Assembly: GCA_903878085.1 (NCBI GenBank)
Contig: CAIRGJ010000062.1
Location: forward strand, 62,001-126,000
Source: an uncultured Hyphomicrobiales bacterium
GTDB lineage: Bacteria > Pseudomonadota > Alphaproteobacteria > Rhizobiales > Xanthobacteraceae
Reading direction: 5' to 3'
DNA: 64,000 bases
Position 1 is the stretch's first letter. Each line of letters begins with the position of its first letter. This document shows positions 60,985 through 64,000 of this stretch, one piece after another. Below the pieces are notes generated by a model that was not told the DNA's origin, did no database searches, and saw nothing but the letters and a program-made list of their open reading frames with translations. Made by a program: the position numbers and the translations under genes.

Positions 60985-63024
60985 GTGATTGTCGTTGCAA
61001 TCGATATTGGCGGCACCTTTACCGATCTGATCGGGTTCGACGATCGCGCCAAGCGCTTCGTCGAGGCCAAGAGCCTGACCACGCCAGCTCATCTGGTGCA
61101 GGGTATCATCGATTGCATCCGCAAGAGTGGCCTGGAAGCCGGCGCCATCGACGAGCTGATCCACGGCTCCACCATCGCGATCAACACGCTGATCGAACGC
61201 AAGGGCGCCAAGACTGGGCTGATCGTGACCAAGGGCACCCGCGACGTGTACGCCATCGGCCGCGGTAACCGGCCGGAAGCCTACAATCTGCTATTCAAGC
61301 GCCATCAGCCTCTGGTGCCGCGCCACCTCACCATCGAAGTCGATGAGCGCATGCTCGCTTCTGGGGAGGTGCATCGTAAGCTCCAGACCAATGATGTTGA
61401 GGCGGCTTGCCGTGCGCTGAAGGCTGAAGGTGTCGAGGCGGTCGCGGTCTGCTTCCTGCACTCATACGTGAACCCCGGTCATGAACGCGAGGCTGGCGCG
61501 GTGATCGCCAAGGGGATGCCGGACGCTTACCTCTCGCTGTCGCATGACATCCTACGCGAATATCGTGAGTTCGAGCGGACTTCGACCACGGTGGTGAACG
61601 CCTATATCGGACCGAAGGTCGGTGGCTACGTGAAGAGCTTGCACGCAAATCTTGGCGAGGTCGGATTTCGCGGCGACCTGTCGATCATGCGTTCCAATGG
61701 TGGTGTGATGACGCCGGAGGTCGCGCAGGAGCGACCCGCCGCGATGATGGAATCCGGTCCGGTCGGCGGAATCATCGCCTCGGCCCGCGTCGGCATGGCG
61801 CTTGGCCTGCCGAATGTGATCTCGTTCGACATGGGCGGTACGACCGCGAAGGCGAGCCTCATTCGCGACGGCGAGCCGACCATGGCGCCGGGCTACTATG
61901 TCGGCGGCTACGCCAGCGGCCATCCGGTGATGGTGCCGATGATCGACGTGGTCGAGGTCGGCGCCGGTGGCGGCTCGATCGCCTGGCTCGACGACATCGG
62001 CGCGCTGAAGGTCGGTCCGCAGAGCGCCGGCGCCGATCCCGGTCCTATCTGCTATCGCGGCGGCGGCCTTGAGCCGACCATCACCGACGCCAATGTGGTG
62101 CTCGGACGGCTCGATCCGGACAATTTTCTCGGCGGCCAGATGAAGCTAGATGCCGGCGGCGCCGCCAAAGGCATCAAGGACAAGATCGCCGATCCGCTCG
62201 GCATGACCACCATCGAAGCCGCGCAGGCCATCGTCGAGATCGGCATCAACAAGATGTCGCTGGCGGTGCGTGAGGTCTCGGTCGAGAAAGGTTACGACCC
62301 GCGCGACTTCGCGCTGGTCGCCTCCGGCGGCGCCGGACCACTGCACGTGCTGGCGATCGCCCGCGAACTGCACATTCCGAAGGTGATCGTGCCGCTGTTT
62401 CCCTCGCACTTCTCGGCGCTCGGTATGCTGCTCGCCGACGAGCGCCACGATTTCATCCGTACTTCCTACGCGGATCTCGCCAGCGTCGACTTCAAGAATC
62501 TAGTCGCGGTGCACGAGGAGATGGCGAGCGAGGCGATGGGCGGCGTGCGCCACAACAAGGGCGCCGAGCTGCAGGTGCATCTCGACCTGCGCTATGTCGG
62601 CCAGGAGTTCACGCTGCAGGTACCGGTGACGCTTGCCCAGTTGAAGAAGGGCGACCGCCACGCCATCCGCAAGCAATTCGACAAGCTTTATGAACATCGC
62701 TACGCGCACCATTCGCCGGACGAGGCGGTGGAAATGGTCAACATCCGCCTCGCGGTGGTCGGAAAGCGGCCGCGCCTGAAATTCCCCGGCCTCAAAGCGG
62801 CGGTGAAAGCGAAGCCTGTGCGCACCCGTAAAGTCTATCTCGGCGCGGCCGGCAAGGCCGTGACTTGCCCCGTGTTCAAGCGGCCGTCGCTCGGCGCCGG
62901 GGTCAAGATCGTCGGTCCAGCCTTGATCGAGGAGCACGGCACCACCACCGTGCTGTACCAAGGCGACGTCTGCCGCGTGGCGCCATCGGGCGAACTCATC
63001 ATTGCGGTTCGGGGGGCGAAATGA
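60985..63024 (+). CDS. hyuA: Hydantoinase/oxoprolinase subunit A
   Basis: A 679-residue ATP-dependent subunit of the N-methylhydantoinase / 5-oxoprolinase / acetone carboxylase family. The N-terminal Hydant_A_N domain carries the ATP-binding DIGGTFTDLIGFD at 7-19 and HGSTIAINTLIERKGAKTGLIVTKG around 60. The main domain has FERTSTTVVNAYIGP near 195, SFDMGGTTAKASLI near 275 and VGAGGGSIAW near 325. It starts with GTG at 60985 and its stop overlaps the hyuB start by 4 nt. It hydrolyses a cyclic imide or lactam at the cost of ATP together with HyuB; the substrate is unknown. Confidence 0.93.
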   Translation: MIVVAIDIGGTFTDLIGFDDRAKRFVEAKSLTTPAHLVQGIIDCIRKSGLEAGAIDELIHGSTIAINTLIERKGAKTGLIVTKGTRDVYAIGRGNRPEAYNLLFKRHQPLVPRHLTIEVDERMLASGEVHRKLQTNDVEAACRALKAEGVEAVAVCFLHSYVNPGHEREAGAVIAKGMPDAYLSLSHDILREYREFERTSTTVVNAYIGPKVGGYVKSLHANLGEVGFRGDLSIMRSNGGVMTPEVAQERPAAMMESGPVGGIIASARVGMALGLPNVISFDMGGTTAKASLIRDGEPTMAPGYYVGGYASGHPVMVPMIDVVEVGAGGGSIAWLDDIGALKVGPQSAGADPGPICYRGGGLEPTITDANVVLGRLDPDNFLGGQMKLDAGGAAKGIKDKIADPLGMTTIEAAQAIVEIGINKMSLAVREVSVEKGYDPRDFALVASGGAGPLHVLAIARELHIPKVIVPLFPSHFSALGMLLADERHDFIRTSYADLASVDFKNLVAVHEEMASEAMGGVRHNKGAELQVHLDLRYVGQEFTLQVPVTLAQLKKGDRHAIRKQFDKLYEHRYAHHSPDEAVEMVNIRLAVVGKRPRLKFPGLKAAVKAKPVRTRKVYLGAAGKAVTCPVFKRPSLGAGVKIVGPALIEEHGTTTVLYQGDVCRVAPSGELIIAVRGAK

Positions 63025-64000
63025 AGAAGCCGGTGAAAAAGTTGGACGCGGTCACCCTGGAAGTGATCCGCAACGCCTTGCCGGCGGTCGCCAACGAAAT
63101 GGCCGCGGATCTGCAGCGCACCTCGTACAACATGATGATTTACGAAGTGCGCGATTTCTGTACCGCGCTGATCGATCCGAATGGCGAACTTATCTCGCAA
63201 AATGTCGGTGGCGTCTCGCACTTTGTCGCTGATCTTGGCGTTATCATCATCGACGGGATGCGGCGTTACGGCCCCAAAGGCTTCAAGCCTGGCGATGTGC
63301 TGATCACCAATCACCAGGCGGTGGCCGGCCAGCACCTGAACAACGTCGTCATCTATATGCCCTATTTCTACAAGGGCGAGTTGCTGATGTTTACGATGGT
63401 GCGGGCGCACTGGATCGACATCGGCGGCACCTCGACTGGCTTTGGCGCCGGCCCGCAGGTCGCCGATCCGTGGTTCGAGGGCCTGCAGCTCGACCAGTTG
63501 AAGATCTACGAGGCCGGAGAACTCAACGAGACTCTGTATCGCGTCATCAAGGACAACATCCGCTTTCCGGAATCCTCGCTCGGCGACATGAAATCGCAGA
63601 TGGCGGCCTGTCGCCTCGCCGCGCGCCGCATGGACGAGTTGTTCGACAAATATGGCCGCGACACCATTCTGAGCGCCGTCAACACCATCTTCGGCGAGAC
63701 CGAGCGCAAATGCCGCAACGTGGTGCAGGCGTTGCCCGACGGGATTTACGAAGCCTCCGCCTCGATCGACGACGACGGCGTGCGCAAGGGCGAGCCTGTC
63801 CCGATCCACGTCAAGGTGACGATCAAAGGCAGCGGCATGACCATCGACCTGTCCGGCTGTTCGCTGGAACGCAAGGCGGGGATAAACTCGCGAACTTTGG
63901 CCGGCGCTCGCGTCGCCTATAAGGCGCTCACCGGGCCGCTCGATCCGGTCAACGAGGGCTCGTTCCGCGCCCTCGACGTGATCATTCCGGAAGGCAACAT
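63021..64000 (+). CDS. hyuB: Hydantoinase/oxoprolinase subunit B (partial, 3' end outside window)
   Basis: N-terminal 326 residues of the partner of HyuA. It opens MKKPVKKLDAVTLEVIRNAL, the constant beginning of the HyuB family, then DLQRTSYNMMIYEVRDFCTALIDPNGELISQNVGGVSHF around 30-70 and GDVLITNHQAVAGQHLNNVVIYMPYFY near 95, with the metal-binding His and Asp expected for this subunit. ATGA overlap to hyuA. The normal length is 550-600 residues, so roughly half is visible. Confidence 0.93.
   Translation, partial: MKKPVKKLDAVTLEVIRNALPAVANEMAADLQRTSYNMMIYEVRDFCTALIDPNGELISQNVGGVSHFVADLGVIIIDGMRRYGPKGFKPGDVLITNHQAVAGQHLNNVVIYMPYFYKGELLMFTMVRAHWIDIGGTSTGFGAGPQVADPWFEGLQLDQLKIYEAGELNETLYRVIKDNIRFPESSLGDMKSQMAACRLAARRMDELFDKYGRDTILSAVNTIFGETERKCRNVVQALPDGIYEASASIDDDGVRKGEPVPIHVKVTIKGSGMTIDLSGCSLERKAGINSRTLAGARVAYKALTGPLDPVNEGSFRALDVIIPEGN

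Overview
The window is high-GC DNA with dense, operon-like coding. It reads as the chromosome of an alphaproteobacterium of the order Hyphomicrobiales, most like the Bradyrhizobium / Rhodopseudomonas / Xanthobacteraceae group. This rests on family recognition (the pst-pho order with an alphaproteobacterial Pho box, the DUF3305/DUF3306/DUF6352/DUF6505 formate dehydrogenase neighbourhood, the small MFRK-type secreted protein, the short DYQRFA-type protein). No database search was run. No plasmid, phage or CRISPR signal was seen.

Layout. (1) 1-6588: nucleobase/nucleoside-type ABC importer (two permeases, double-ATPase protein), a Tsx-like outer-membrane barrel, a UraD-HiuH fusion and the membrane urate hydroxylase PuuD, together a purine uptake and urate degradation block. 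(2) 6687-17151: a catabolic island of unknown substrate. It holds an aldolase, amidohydrolase, Ldh-type dehydrogenase, MBL hydrolase, TPP enzyme and D-2-hydroxyacid dehydrogenase, around one NitT/TauT-type ABC transporter served by two paralogous binding proteins. (3) 17259-17335: tRNA-Arg(TCG). (4) 17624-32652: a large formate dehydrogenase locus. It has a MoeA-PBP fusion, a WD40-cytochrome c protein, a multi-cluster ferredoxin, a degenerate biotin/lipoate-ligase-like protein, four DUF proteins, a TorD chaperone fused to a DNA-binding domain, a small Tat protein, FdhA/FdhB/FdhC and a 42-residue membrane microprotein. (5) 32948-39221: DEAD-box helicase, cytochrome c, and an ECF sigma / anti-sigma / subtilase / ferredoxin-reductase operon in which the subtilase reading frame is broken at a G5 run. 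(6) 39470-44660: small secreted protein, fluoroacetate-dehalogenase-like hydrolase, DUF1003 protein, a LysR regulator facing a DoxX + extradiol dioxygenase operon across a strong palindrome, and a Tat-exported hydrolase. (7) 44876-52782: phosphate regulon, with a membrane flippase-like protein, PhoR without visible membrane segments, PstSCAB, PhoU and PhoB. (8) 52783-57002: intergenic repeats, a winged-helix protein and a trimeric autotransporter adhesin with a small exported partner. (9) 57003-59915: a gene graveyard with a truncated paaI, a TctC tail, an IS transposase tail with an internal stop, and degenerate repeats, surrounding an amidohydrolase. (10) 59916-64000: LysR regulator facing hyuA-hyuB (hydantoinase/oxoprolinase), the latter cut by the window end.

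The best candidate for an under-described system is the formate dehydrogenase accessory block (20893-27462). It has at least six conserved-looking proteins without clear roles, including a maturation chaperone that carries its own helix-turn-helix and a ligase-fold protein that has lost the ligase signature residues.
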